44,699 bases of DNA from an uncultured Bacteroidales bacterium. Its GTDB lineage: Bacteria > Bacteroidota > Bacteroidia > Bacteroidales > UBA932. Below, one piece after another: positions 32,215 through 40,138 of this stretch (its first letter is position 1; every line of letters starts with the position of its first letter). The notes under the pieces are model-generated. The model had not been told where the DNA came from and made no database searches. It saw nothing but the letters and a program-made list of their open reading frames with translations. The stretch is from the NCBI GenBank assembly GCA_946403855.1, contig CAMJBH010000015.1, forward strand, positions 1 through 44,699, in the 5' to 3' direction. The translations under genes were made by a program, and so were the position numbers.

Positions 32215-34080
32215 ATGCTTACTCTCCTGCTGTATCTTGCGCTCCTGAATCCGGTGCGCTTCGCATTCATCACCGACACTCATCTCGCCCTGGGTTCGCA
32301 CTCCTTCGCCGACCTCAGGCACTGCATAAAAGACATCAACGCCCAGGACAGCCTCGATTTCGTGATACTGGGAGGCGACATTACCGACTTTGGCACCGAC
32401 GAAGAGATTCGCGCCGCCAAGAGCCTTCTGGACTCGATAGGCAAGCCATGGTATGTTGTTGCCGGCAACCATGACGCCAAATGGTCCGAGAGCGGATGCA
32501 ATACCTTCAAGAACGTTTTCGGCTACGAGCATTTCGAGTTCGAAGCCGGGGGCTGGAGGTTCCTTGGATGCAACTGCGGTCCGGACATGCGCATGGCCCC
32601 GGCCCTGCTTCCGAGAGAAAGCATGGAATGGCTCCAGGGGCTCGAAGAAGGGGTCCCAAGCATATTCATAAACCATTATCCGCAAGACACTTCCGTCTTG
32701 AATTACTTCGACGTCACAAGGGTCCTCAAGAAGGCCGGAGTGCGGTTCGAAATCGGGGGTCACTGGCACCGCAACACAGTGCTGAACTACGACGGCATCC
32801 CGGCCGTGCTCGGCCGTTCGTCGCTTGCCGACCGCCAGGGCTGCACCGGCTACAACATCTTCCGCCTGTGGCCCGACAGGGTGAGCGTGAGCGAGAGACG
32901 CCTGCACCCCGACGGAAAAGCCGAAGACCTGCCGTGGTACGCAGCGCAGCTGCCTCCGGTAGTGGACACGGTGAGCTATGACAGCCACGGCCTGCCGGCT
33001 TCTTATCCCTGGCTGCGTTACGAGGTAAACGATCTCTACCCGCAGGTGAAGGAGCGGTGGAAAATGCAGGAAGACAGCAATATAGCTTCGGGCTTCGCAC
33101 GCAAGGGCGGCCGGGCGTGGTATGCAACCGCAACGGGCAGCGTGCGCTGCATCCGCGTGCGTGACGGCAAGCGCCTGTGGTCCAAGGACTTTCCCGGCAA
33201 GATATTCTCCACTCCGGCTGTCTGCGGCAATACTCTGGTGTTCGGATGCACCGACGGGGGCATTTATGCCCTCAATGCGCGCAACGGGCGCATTCGCTGG
33301 CGCGCGAGCGCCGGCAAGTCGGTGCTTGGCTCACCGGCCATACTGAACGGGGTGGTGTTCATAGGGGCCTCGGACGGAGTGTTCCGGGCGTTGAACCTTA
33401 GGAACGGTGCGCGCGTCTGGCAGTTCGAGTCGGTGGAAGGGTTCGTGGAGTGCCGGCCCTATGTCGATGCCGACCAGGTGGTCTTCGGCAGCTGGGCAGG
33501 AAAGCTGTGGTCGCTCGACACACGCACCGGAGCCCTCCAGTGGACATGGCGCTGCAGCAAGTCCTCGCGCATGTACTCCCCTGCCGCATGCTGGCCCGTG
33601 AAGGCTGCCGGACGCATCTTCTTCGCCAATCCCGACCGCAAAATATACGCCCTCGACGCAGCCACGGGCAAGGAACTCTTCACCGTGGACGGAGGGCGCG
33701 AAGCAATTGGCCTGTCGGCCGACGGCAGCACCGTGCTGGCCAAGACCATGTTCAACAGCTCTTTCGCATTCAGGGCGGACGTCAGCGTTCCGGAAAGCGG
33801 GACCCTGCCAGAGTCAGGTCAGTTATGGCGCGTCACCAACGGCACGCACTACGAGATCGGTCCCACGTTTCTGACCGAAATTCAAGGCCAGGTACTCACT
33901 CCTACCGACAAAGGGAATCTGTTCGCACTGTCGCTGCAAGACGGGTCCGTGCAATGGGTCCACAAGCTGTCCGTGGCCCTTATCAATCCGCTGGAAGTGT
34001 GGACAGAACGCGGCCGCACCTGCATCCTGGCTTCTGCCATGGACGGCACGCTAGCCCTGCTGGAACTAAGCTCAGAGTAA
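32215..34080 (+). CDS. Calcineurin-like phosphoesterase fused to a PQQ-type beta-propeller
   Basis: 621 aa from ATG 32215; the earlier TTG lies in the promoter box. Residues ~1-270 are a metallophosphoesterase with all metal motifs: FITDTH (D-x-H), GGDITD, AGNHDA, INHYP and GGHWHRN. Residues ~290-620 are PQQ-like propeller blades with repeated GxLWALDxxTG-type sequences (RVRDGKRLWSKDFPG, ALNARNGRIRWRASAG, SLDTRTGALQWTW, ALDAATGKELFTVDGG). Known PQQ enzymes bind the quinone; isolated propellers like this are usually scaffolds. The N-terminus LTLLLYLALLNPVRF is hydrophobic but a poor signal, so location is uncertain. Substrate unknown. Confidence 0.88.
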   Translation: MLTLLLYLALLNPVRFAFITDTHLALGSHSFADLRHCIKDINAQDSLDFVILGGDITDFGTDEEIRAAKSLLDSIGKPWYVVAGNHDAKWSESGCNTFKNVFGYEHFEFEAGGWRFLGCNCGPDMRMAPALLPRESMEWLQGLEEGVPSIFINHYPQDTSVLNYFDVTRVLKKAGVRFEIGGHWHRNTVLNYDGIPAVLGRSSLADRQGCTGYNIFRLWPDRVSVSERRLHPDGKAEDLPWYAAQLPPVVDTVSYDSHGLPASYPWLRYEVNDLYPQVKERWKMQEDSNIASGFARKGGRAWYATATGSVRCIRVRDGKRLWSKDFPGKIFSTPAVCGNTLVFGCTDGGIYALNARNGRIRWRASAGKSVLGSPAILNGVVFIGASDGVFRALNLRNGARVWQFESVEGFVECRPYVDADQVVFGSWAGKLWSLDTRTGALQWTWRCSKSSRMYSPAACWPVKAAGRIFFANPDRKIYALDAATGKELFTVDGGREAIGLSADGSTVLAKTMFNSSFAFRADVSVPESGTLPESGQLWRVTNGTHYEIGPTFLTEIQGQVLTPTDKGNLFALSLQDGSVQWVHKLSVALINPLEVWTERGRTCILASAMDGTLALLELSSE

Positions 34081-35235
34081 CTTCAACGCAGACTTTATGC
34101 GTCCGGCAGCCTCTTCGATCCTGTCTTCCGACGTAGCATAAGAAAGGCGCAGGTGGCCAGGAGCGCCGAAGGCTCTTCCGTTTACCGTCGCCACATGGGC
34201 CTGTTCGAGCAGATACATGGCAAGATCGGGCACCTTGGCGCTGTACGACGAGCAGTCCGGAAAAATATAGAAAGCTCCTTCCGGCTCGTTGACTACTAGC
34301 CCCGGGATGCCGCGCAGCAGCCTGACCATGAGGTTGCGCCTTCTGCGGAAGCTCTCGCGCATGCTTTCGACGCACTCCTGAGGGCCGTTCCATGCAGCTT
34401 CGGCCGCCTTCTGGCTCACCGAGCAGGGGCCGCTGGTATATTGTCCCTGGAGCAGGCCGCAGGCCGAAACGATCCAACGCGGCGCCGCCATGAAGCCTAT
34501 CCTCCAGCCAGTCATGGCATAAGCCTTGGACACACCGTTCACCACGATGGTCCGCTCACGCATGCCGGGGCACGCAGCTATCGAGAAGGGGCCATCCACA
34601 TAGCAGATGTGTTCGTAAATCTCATCTGAAAGCACATACAGGCCCTCGTGCCTGAGCACCACCTGAGCCAGCGCTTCAAGCTCCTGCTTGGAATAAACTG
34701 CCCCCGTGGGGTTGCAGGGAGAGCAAAGTATGAGAAGCTTGGTTTTGGGGGTAATCGCCGCTTCAAGGGACTCAGGGGTGATTCTGAAGCCGCCGGCAAT
34801 TGACGTGGGGATGAACACCGGTGTGCCTCCGGCCAGATTTACCATCTGCGGATAGCTCACCCAGTATGGCGCAGGGATGATGACCTCGTCGCCAGGACCG
34901 GCCAAGGACATCACTGCGTTGCAGACGCTCTGCTTAGCGCCGCCCGAAATCAAAATCTCCGAAGGTTCGTAAACGAGTCCGTTCTCGCGCAGGAGCTTGG
35001 CACATACCGCTTCGCGCAGGCTGGCATAACCAACTACAGGAGAATACTTTGAGTAGTTCTCTTCTATGGCTTTGCGGGCTGCTTCCTTGATGTGGTCGGG
35101 GGTATTGAAATCCGGCTCCCCCACCGACAGATTCACAACATCGATTCCGCTGGCGGAGAGTGCTGCGCTCCGTGCGGCCATTTCAAATGTCGCCGACGGA
35201 GACAGACGGGTTACGTTTTCAGACAGATTCGGCAT
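34072..35235 (-). CDS. aspC: Pyridoxal phosphate aminotransferase, aspartate aminotransferase type
   Basis: A 387-aa class I/II aminotransferase, subgroup Ib. Seen: VVNLSVGEPDFNTPDHIK, NYSKYSPVVGYASLREAV, LISGGAKQSVCNAVMSL, the AspAT motif CSPCNPTGAVYS, SDEIYEHICY and the PLP Lys in VNGVSKAYAMTGWRIGFMA. It transfers an amino group between aspartate (or related amino acids) and 2-oxoglutarate. It starts 2 bp after the gdhA stop, so glutamate production and transamination are co-expressed. Its 3' end overlaps the convergent phosphoesterase gene by 9 nt. Prephenate or aromatic specificity cannot be excluded. Confidence 0.9.
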   Translation of the reverse strand: MPNLSENVTRLSPSATFEMAARSAALSASGIDVVNLSVGEPDFNTPDHIKEAARKAIEENYSKYSPVVGYASLREAVCAKLLRENGLVYEPSEILISGGAKQSVCNAVMSLAGPGDEVIIPAPYWVSYPQMVNLAGGTPVFIPTSIAGGFRITPESLEAAITPKTKLLILCSPCNPTGAVYSKQELEALAQVVLRHEGLYVLSDEIYEHICYVDGPFSIAACPGMRERTIVVNGVSKAYAMTGWRIGFMAAPRWIVSACGLLQGQYTSGPCSVSQKAAEAAWNGPQECVESMRESFRRRRNLMVRLLRGIPGLVVNEPEGAFYIFPDCSSYSAKVPDLAMYLLEQAHVATVNGRAFGAPGHLRLSYATSEDRIEEAAGRIKSALKLL

Positions 35236-35237
35236 TT

Positions 35238-36593
35238 CTAAACAAGTCCTTGATCGAGCATGGCTCCGGCAACCTTTATGAATCCTGCCAGGTTGGCTCC
35301 TTTGACATAATTAACGAAACCGTCTTCGGCGGTTCCGTACTTGACGCAGGCCGCATGAATGTCATGCATGATGCGGTGAAGCTGGGCGTCCACTTCTTCC
35401 TTTGTCCAGTGCTGACGGATAGAGTTTTGGCTCATCTCCAGACCCGAAGTAGCCACGCCGCCGGCATTGGATGCCTTGCCGGGAGAATAGAGGATACGTG
35501 CGTCTGTAAAGAGCTTAATGGCTCCGGGGGTGGACGGCATGTTGGCGCCTTCCGCTACGCAGAAGCATCCGCCTTCGAGGAGCTTCTTTGCATCGTCTTC
35601 CTCAATCTCGTTCTGAGTGGCGCAAGGCAGAGCGATGTCGCAAGGGATGCCCCAAGGCCTCTGGCCCGGGAAATATTGGGCTGTAGGGTACTGGGCTGCA
35701 TATTCCTTGATGCGTCCGCGATAGATATTTTTCAGCTTGAACACATAGGCCATCTTGTCTTCGTCGAGCCCGTCGGGATCGTAGATGAAGCCGCTGGAGT
35801 CGCTGAGGGTCACCACTTTGGCTCCAAGCCTCATGGCCTTCTGTGCCGCATATTGGGCCACATTGCCCGAACCAGACACGAGCACCGTACGGCCTTTGAA
35901 AGACTCGCCCCGGGTGGAGAGCATTTCTTCTGCGAAGTAGCAGAGTCCGTAGCCCGTGGCCTCAGGACGCAGAAGCGATCCGCCCCAGCCAAGGCCCTTT
36001 CCGGTGAGGGTTCCGGTAAACTCGTCGCGCAGGCGCTTGTATTGTCCGAACATATAGCCAATCTCGCGTCCGCCGACTCCGATATCTCCTGCAGGGACGT
36101 CTGTATCCTGCCCTATATGACGCTGAAGTTCAGTCATAAAGCTCTGGCAGAAACGCATTACCTCGGCGTCGGACTTGCCCTTGGGGTCGAAGTCGCTGCC
36201 GCCTTTTGCGCCTCCCATAGGAAGGGTCGTCAGGGCGTTCTTGAATGTCTGCTCAAAGGCAAGGAACTTCATGATACTCAAATTCACGCTGGGATGGAAA
36301 CGGATTCCGCCCTTATAAGGGCCGATGGCGCTGTTCATCTGCACCCGGAAGCCTCTGTTGATATGCACGGTTCCTGTATCATCCATCCAGGGGACGCGGA
36401 ATATGATAACCCGCTCAGGCTCAACCATGCGTTCCAGCACCTTCTGATTCATCATGTAGGGATCCTGCACCAGATACGGCGCCACGCTGCCGGCAACTTC
36501 CATAACCGCCTGATGAAATTCCGGCTCACCGGGATTGCGAGACTTAAGCTCGGCGGCAAAGCTCTCCAGATACTTTTCTACAAAACTATCCAT
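35238..36593 (-). CDS. gdhA: NADP-type glutamate dehydrogenase
   Basis: A 451-aa protein, the usual length for hexameric NADP-dependent GDH. It aminates 2-oxoglutarate to glutamate. Signatures: VHINRGFRVQMNSAIGPYKGGIRFHPSVN, PMGGAKGGSDFDPKGKSDAE with the catalytic Lys and Asp, GDIGVGGREIGYMFGQYKR, TGYGLCYFAEEML, the Rossmann VLVSGSGNVAQYAAQKA, and GANMPSTPGA. Rightmost gene of a two-gene leftward operon with aspC. A TAAATTTG box lies 28 nt upstream of the ATG. Confidence 0.95.
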   Translation of the reverse strand: MDSFVEKYLESFAAELKSRNPGEPEFHQAVMEVAGSVAPYLVQDPYMMNQKVLERMVEPERVIIFRVPWMDDTGTVHINRGFRVQMNSAIGPYKGGIRFHPSVNLSIMKFLAFEQTFKNALTTLPMGGAKGGSDFDPKGKSDAEVMRFCQSFMTELQRHIGQDTDVPAGDIGVGGREIGYMFGQYKRLRDEFTGTLTGKGLGWGGSLLRPEATGYGLCYFAEEMLSTRGESFKGRTVLVSGSGNVAQYAAQKAMRLGAKVVTLSDSSGFIYDPDGLDEDKMAYVFKLKNIYRGRIKEYAAQYPTAQYFPGQRPWGIPCDIALPCATQNEIEEDDAKKLLEGGCFCVAEGANMPSTPGAIKLFTDARILYSPGKASNAGGVATSGLEMSQNSIRQHWTKEEVDAQLHRIMHDIHAACVKYGTAEDGFVNYVKGANLAGFIKVAGAMLDQGLV

Positions 36594-36621
36594 ATTCCAA
36601 CAATTTGACTATTCAAATCTG

Positions 36622-36629
36622 CAAATTTA
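36622..36629 (-). promoter_or_regulatory. TAAATTTG -7 box of gdhA-aspC
   Basis: Read leftward, a perfect TAnnTTTG match 28 nt before the gdhA ATG. No convincing TTG about 20 bp upstream. Confidence 0.45.
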
Positions 36630-36736
36630 CAAAATTTGTATCAGAAATTCTATATCTATGGCGTGTTATAGTCATTGTCACCGCCTTGCTGCCGAGGGCA
36701 TTGCTCCTGGCGCGCTGGCGCTGGTGCCTGGTGTGC

Positions 36737-36815
36737 ATACCGGTCCAACATTATGCCGGGTATAATCAAAAAAGGCCATTTTTGCTCATACCGGTCCAGA
36801 CAAATAGCAGGGTAT
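36737..36815. repeat. Two REP-like hairpin repeats beside a transposase remnant
   Basis: Two related sequences, 36737-36763 (ATACCGGTCCAACA...GGGTAT) and 36788-36815 (ATACCGGTCCAGAC...GGGTAT), share their first 12 bases, their last 6 and a TCA after them. Each folds by ATACC pairing with GGTAT. They lie just beyond the 3' end of the transposase remnant (stop at 36827), the position expected for REP or end hairpins of IS200-like/RAYT elements. Confidence 0.65.
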
Positions 36816-36826
36816 CGTCACTCTAC

Positions 36827-37098
36827 CTATGCCGTGTCCAGAAGACGGGCGGCGTCTGCATAGGAAATACCGCATACCCGGGCGGACTGGTGGACGCCGG
36901 CACTGAAGCGGAAACGTATCTGCCGAAGGGCCTCGGCCTTCTCCGAAGTGGAGAGCTCACCGAATTTCGGTTTCTGAAACAGGCTCTGCAGCAGATCCGG
37001 AATGGCATTCAATATCACCTGGTCACGAAATCCTCATCCTCTCTGAACCACAAGCCATCTTCCAGATGCTCAGTGGTCACCAAATAACACTTTCTCAT
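36827..37098 (-). pseudogene. Decayed REP-associated (IS200-like) transposase, internally deleted
   Basis: A 27-aa frame (ATG 37098, TGA at 37015-37017) reads MRKCYLVTTEHLEDGLWFRE, like the start of Bacteroidales REP-associated transposases. It is followed, with a frame change at GTGA, by a 63-aa frame (37018-36827) whose end FSAGVHQSARVCGISYADAA resembles their C-terminal helix-turn-helix. The HUH catalytic centre and the Tyr helix are absent, so most of the middle has been lost. I assign the family from recalled sequence style, not from a search. The rest of 36600-37189 holds no other gene I can support. Confidence 0.5.
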
Positions 37099-37189
37099 CT
37101 CTTTTCGTTTTCTAGTTTATAGTTAGGTCTTCAATGACTGTTTACAAATATAAGCAGTTGTTTATACAAAGCAAATGAAACGTACCCTA

Positions 37190-37221
37190 TTTGTACATTC
37201 AGCTAAAAATATCTAATTTTG
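37190..37221 (+). promoter_or_regulatory. Promoter of the bcp-type peroxiredoxin gene
   Basis: TTTG (37190-37193), 20 bp, then TAATTTTG (37214-37221), the best consensus match in the window. ATG follows at 37238 after 16 nt. Confidence 0.75.
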
Positions 37222-37237
37222 GGGAAACAGTGTGATT

Positions 37238-37693
37238 ATGCTTAAAGTTGGAGATAAGATGCCCTCTTTCGAGGTGCTGGATCAGGACGGGAACACCGTC
37301 AAATCAGAGGATTTCATCGGCAAAGGGAAAAAGACCGTGATCTATTTCTACCCCAAGGACAATACTTCCGGATGCACTGCGGAGGCCTGCTCGATACGCG
37401 ACAACTACGACGCCCTGATAGCCGCCGGCTACAATGTGGTGGGGGTAAGCAAAGACAGCGCAGCGTCCCACACCGGCTTCCGGGCAAAGCACGGACTCCC
37501 CTTCCGCCTGCTCTCGGACAGCAGCCGTGAAATGCACGAGGCCTTCGGAGCCATCGGCGAAAAGAAAATGTACGGAAAAACGGTCCTGGGCACCCTCAGG
37601 CGCACATTCATCTTCTCCGAAGACGGCATCCTGGAGCGCATCATCGAGAAGGTAGATACCAAGAACGCCGCCAAGCAGATACTTGAAGCCTAG
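37238..37693 (+). CDS. bcp: Thioredoxin-dependent thiol peroxidase (BCP/PrxQ)
   Basis: A 151-aa atypical 2-Cys peroxiredoxin that reduces hydrogen peroxide and organic peroxides using thioredoxin. YFYPKDNTSGCTAEACSIRD contains the peroxidatic Cys and, five residues on, the resolving Cys typical of the alpha-helical PrxQ group; LGTLRRTFIFSEDG supplies the conserved active-site Arg. ATG 37238 is used; the GTG two codons earlier is less likely. It has its own strong promoter and stands alone before the HAD-ProX gene 58 bp downstream. Confidence 0.94.
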   Translation: MLKVGDKMPSFEVLDQDGNTVKSEDFIGKGKKTVIYFYPKDNTSGCTAEACSIRDNYDALIAAGYNVVGVSKDSAASHTGFRAKHGLPFRLLSDSSREMHEAFGAIGEKKMYGKTVLGTLRRTFIFSEDGILERIIEKVDTKNAAKQILEA

Positions 37694-37751
37694 CGGGCGT
37701 CGAGCATCAGCATAGCCTCCTTTACTTTGCATTCCAAAAAGAAATTCATCC

Positions 37752-38954
37752 ATGACAACCCCATACAAACTCGTCATTTTCGACCTTGACGGCACGCTGC
37801 TGGACACCCTGGAAGACCTGGCAGCGGCGGTAAACCACGCACTGTCGGTCCGTGGCCTCCCCCTGCACAGCCTGCAAGAGTACCGCGGCATGGTGGGCCA
37901 CGGCGTACGCAACCTGGTGCGGCAGGCCCTTGAGAAGTCGCTTGCAGCAACTGCGTCTGACGGACCGGACGACGCCCTGACCGACGCCGCCCTGGCTGAC
38001 TTTAAAGAGTTCTACACTGCGCACATCGACGTCCACACCCACCCCTACCCCGGAATGCAGGAGCTGGTGCGTGACCTTGACGCCGCCGGAGTGCGTATGG
38101 CAGTGGCTTCCAATAAATTCCAGGCAGGCACGGAGAAGCTAGTCGGGGAATTTTTCCCCGGCATTCCCTTCGTCGCCATCCTCGGCAACCGCGAAGGCTT
38201 CCCCCTGAAGCCGGATCCGGAGATTGTGGGCGAAGTGCTGCGCGCCTCGGGTCTGTCACGGGAAGACGCGGTGATGGTGGGCGACTCCCGCACCGACATG
38301 CTCACCGCTGCCAACGGCGGCATCGGAGCCATCGCCGTGGGCTGGGGCTACCGCACCATGGAGCCTTCCGAAAGCTGGAGCCTTGCCGGCAGCGTCACCG
38401 AGCTCCGCACCCTCCTCTTCGGCAGGCCATTCTATGTCAGCGAACCCGTGAGCACAGCTCCGGAAAGCACTTCCACGGCCCTGCAGAAGCTTGTCTATGA
38501 AGCATTTGACCGCCTGGGGATTCCCTTCTCAAGGGTGGACACCGACCCCGGCATCACCATGGAAGACTGCGCCCGTATCAGCGAGCGCATCGGAGTGGAC
38601 ATCGTCAAGACCGTCTTCCTCTGCAACCGGCAGCAGACTTCGTTCTACCTGTATGTCATGCCGGCTGGCAAACCCTTTGTCACGCGCGACTTCTGCACTG
38701 CCCTCGGAATAGCCCGCGTATCCTTCGCCTCCGCAGGCAAGCTCCTGGAACTCACCGGAGTGGAGCCCGGCGCCACCACCATCCTCAGCAGCGTATGGCC
38801 TGCGTCAGAGGGCGTAAAACTGGTGATTGACCGGGCAGTTGCCGAGGCCCCCGAATTCGCCTGCACCGACGGCACCCCCACCTGCTTCGTGCGCCTCGCC
38901 ACCCGTGACCTGCTGGATAAGTACCTAAGCGGCAGGGAGTTCACCGTAATTTAA
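37752..38954 (+). CDS. HAD-family phosphatase fused to a ProX-type aminoacyl-tRNA editing domain
   Basis: A 400-aa two-domain protein. Residues ~1-220 form a Gph-like HAD phosphatase: the nucleophile in VIFDLDGTLLDT, VASNKFQ (motif II), FPLKPDPE (motif III Lys) and VMVGDSRTDM (motif IV). Residues ~235-400 are a YbaK/ProX editing domain: LVYEAFDRLGIPFSRVDTDP, KTVFLCNRQQTSFYLYVMP, LLELTGVEPGATTILSS and a C-terminal CFVRLATRDLLDKYL. ProX-type enzymes hydrolyse Ala mischarged on tRNA-Pro. The two activities have no known link; the fusion could be metabolic repair plus proofreading. Start 58 bp after bcp; the next gene follows by 12 bp. Confidence 0.88.
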   Translation: MTTPYKLVIFDLDGTLLDTLEDLAAAVNHALSVRGLPLHSLQEYRGMVGHGVRNLVRQALEKSLAATASDGPDDALTDAALADFKEFYTAHIDVHTHPYPGMQELVRDLDAAGVRMAVASNKFQAGTEKLVGEFFPGIPFVAILGNREGFPLKPDPEIVGEVLRASGLSREDAVMVGDSRTDMLTAANGGIGAIAVGWGYRTMEPSESWSLAGSVTELRTLLFGRPFYVSEPVSTAPESTSTALQKLVYEAFDRLGIPFSRVDTDPGITMEDCARISERIGVDIVKTVFLCNRQQTSFYLYVMPAGKPFVTRDFCTALGIARVSFASAGKLLELTGVEPGATTILSSVWPASEGVKLVIDRAVAEAPEFACTDGTPTCFVRLATRDLLDKYLSGREFTVI

Positions 38955-38966
38955 CCCTTAGCTCCC

Positions 38967-40073
38967 ATGAAATCGACCTTCGCTCTCACAGGGATTCTGA
39001 TGCTCATCCTGCTGTCGGCAGCCATCGCCTACACGGCTTACAGGATATGGCATATACTGCCGCTTCCGCACTGGGCCAAAACTGCTGTGACGGCGCTGTA
39101 TGTGCTGTGCTTCCTTGTCATTTTCCCGCATTTCATGCTGGGCGACAAAATGCCGTTCACGCTTGCCGCCGCCACCTACGAAATAGGCACCTCGTGGATG
39201 ATTTTCTTCATCTACGCCCTGATGCTCTTTCTGGCCATCGACCTTGGCAGGCTCGTGCACCTTATACCTAAAGACTTCGTAATCAACTCTTTGGCAGGTA
39301 CATGCACCGTCTTTAGCATTATCGTAGGCCTTCTCACCTACGGCGGCATCCACTACCACCACAAGCATCGCGAGGACATAGAAATCACAACGGACAAACA
39401 GCTGGACAAGCCGCTCACTATTGTGCTCGCCAGCGACCTGCACGCAGGGTATCACAACCGTAGCAAGGAACTGGAGCGGTGGGTGGACTTGATCAATGCC
39501 GAGCACCCGGACCTTGTGCTCTTTGCCGGAGACATCGTTGACGGCTCCATGCGCCCTGTCATAGAAAAAGACTACGGGAGCATCTTCCAGAGGATAGACG
39601 CTCCCGTATATGCTTGTCTTGGGAACCACGAATATATAGGCGGCAAAGATGACGCGGAGGCTTTTCTCGGCAAAGCCGGCATTACCATCCTTAGAGACGC
39701 CGCCACAGAGGCGTGCGGCATTCGGATAATCGGCCGGGACGACCGTTCAAATCCCTGCAGAGCAGCACTTTGGGAGCTCTTTAAGCCCGACAGCCTGTTC
39801 ACCGTCTTGCTCGACCATCAGCCCTACCACCTTGAGGATGCCGAAGAGGCCGGGGCCGATTTCCAGTTCAGCGGCCACACGCATCACGGCCAGATCTGGC
39901 CCGGCAACTGGCTCACCGACGCAATGTACGAAAAGGCCTTCGGAGAGCACCGGAAGGGCAACACCCGCTACTACGTCTCCTCGGGGCTCGGCATCTGGGG
40001 CGGAAAGTTCCGCATCGGAACCCGCTCGGAGTATATCGTGCTGACCCTTAAGCCGTCACAGACTCAGCAGTAG
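38967..40073 (+). CDS. Membrane-anchored metallophosphoesterase (YkuE-like)
   Basis: 368 aa. Four hydrophobic segments precede the enzyme domain (~5-27, ~40-62, ~75-92, ~107-127). The phosphoesterase part has SDLHAGYHN, FAGDIVDGSM, LGNHEYIGG, LLDHQPYH and SGHTHHGQIWPGNWL, all metal ligands in order. YkuE-like enzymes have been linked to phospholipid headgroups such as UDP-diacylglucosamine or wall-lipid turnover, but the substrate here is unknown. The domain probably faces the periplasm or cytoplasm next to the membrane. It is co-transcribed with the HAD-ProX gene. About 65 bp without features separate it from the convergent lipoprotein gene. Confidence 0.88.
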   Translation: MKSTFALTGILMLILLSAAIAYTAYRIWHILPLPHWAKTAVTALYVLCFLVIFPHFMLGDKMPFTLAAATYEIGTSWMIFFIYALMLFLAIDLGRLVHLIPKDFVINSLAGTCTVFSIIVGLLTYGGIHYHHKHREDIEITTDKQLDKPLTIVLASDLHAGYHNRSKELERWVDLINAEHPDLVLFAGDIVDGSMRPVIEKDYGSIFQRIDAPVYACLGNHEYIGGKDDAEAFLGKAGITILRDAATEACGIRIIGRDDRSNPCRAALWELFKPDSLFTVLLDHQPYHLEDAEEAGADFQFSGHTHHGQIWPGNWLTDAMYEKAFGEHRKGNTRYYVSSGLGIWGGKFRIGTRSEYIVLTLKPSQTQQ

Positions 40074-40138
40074 CTCCTACTGCTCGTCTATCCTGATGCT
40101 TTTGATCCAGTTGGCAAGAAGAAGATGACGTTTGTCCA

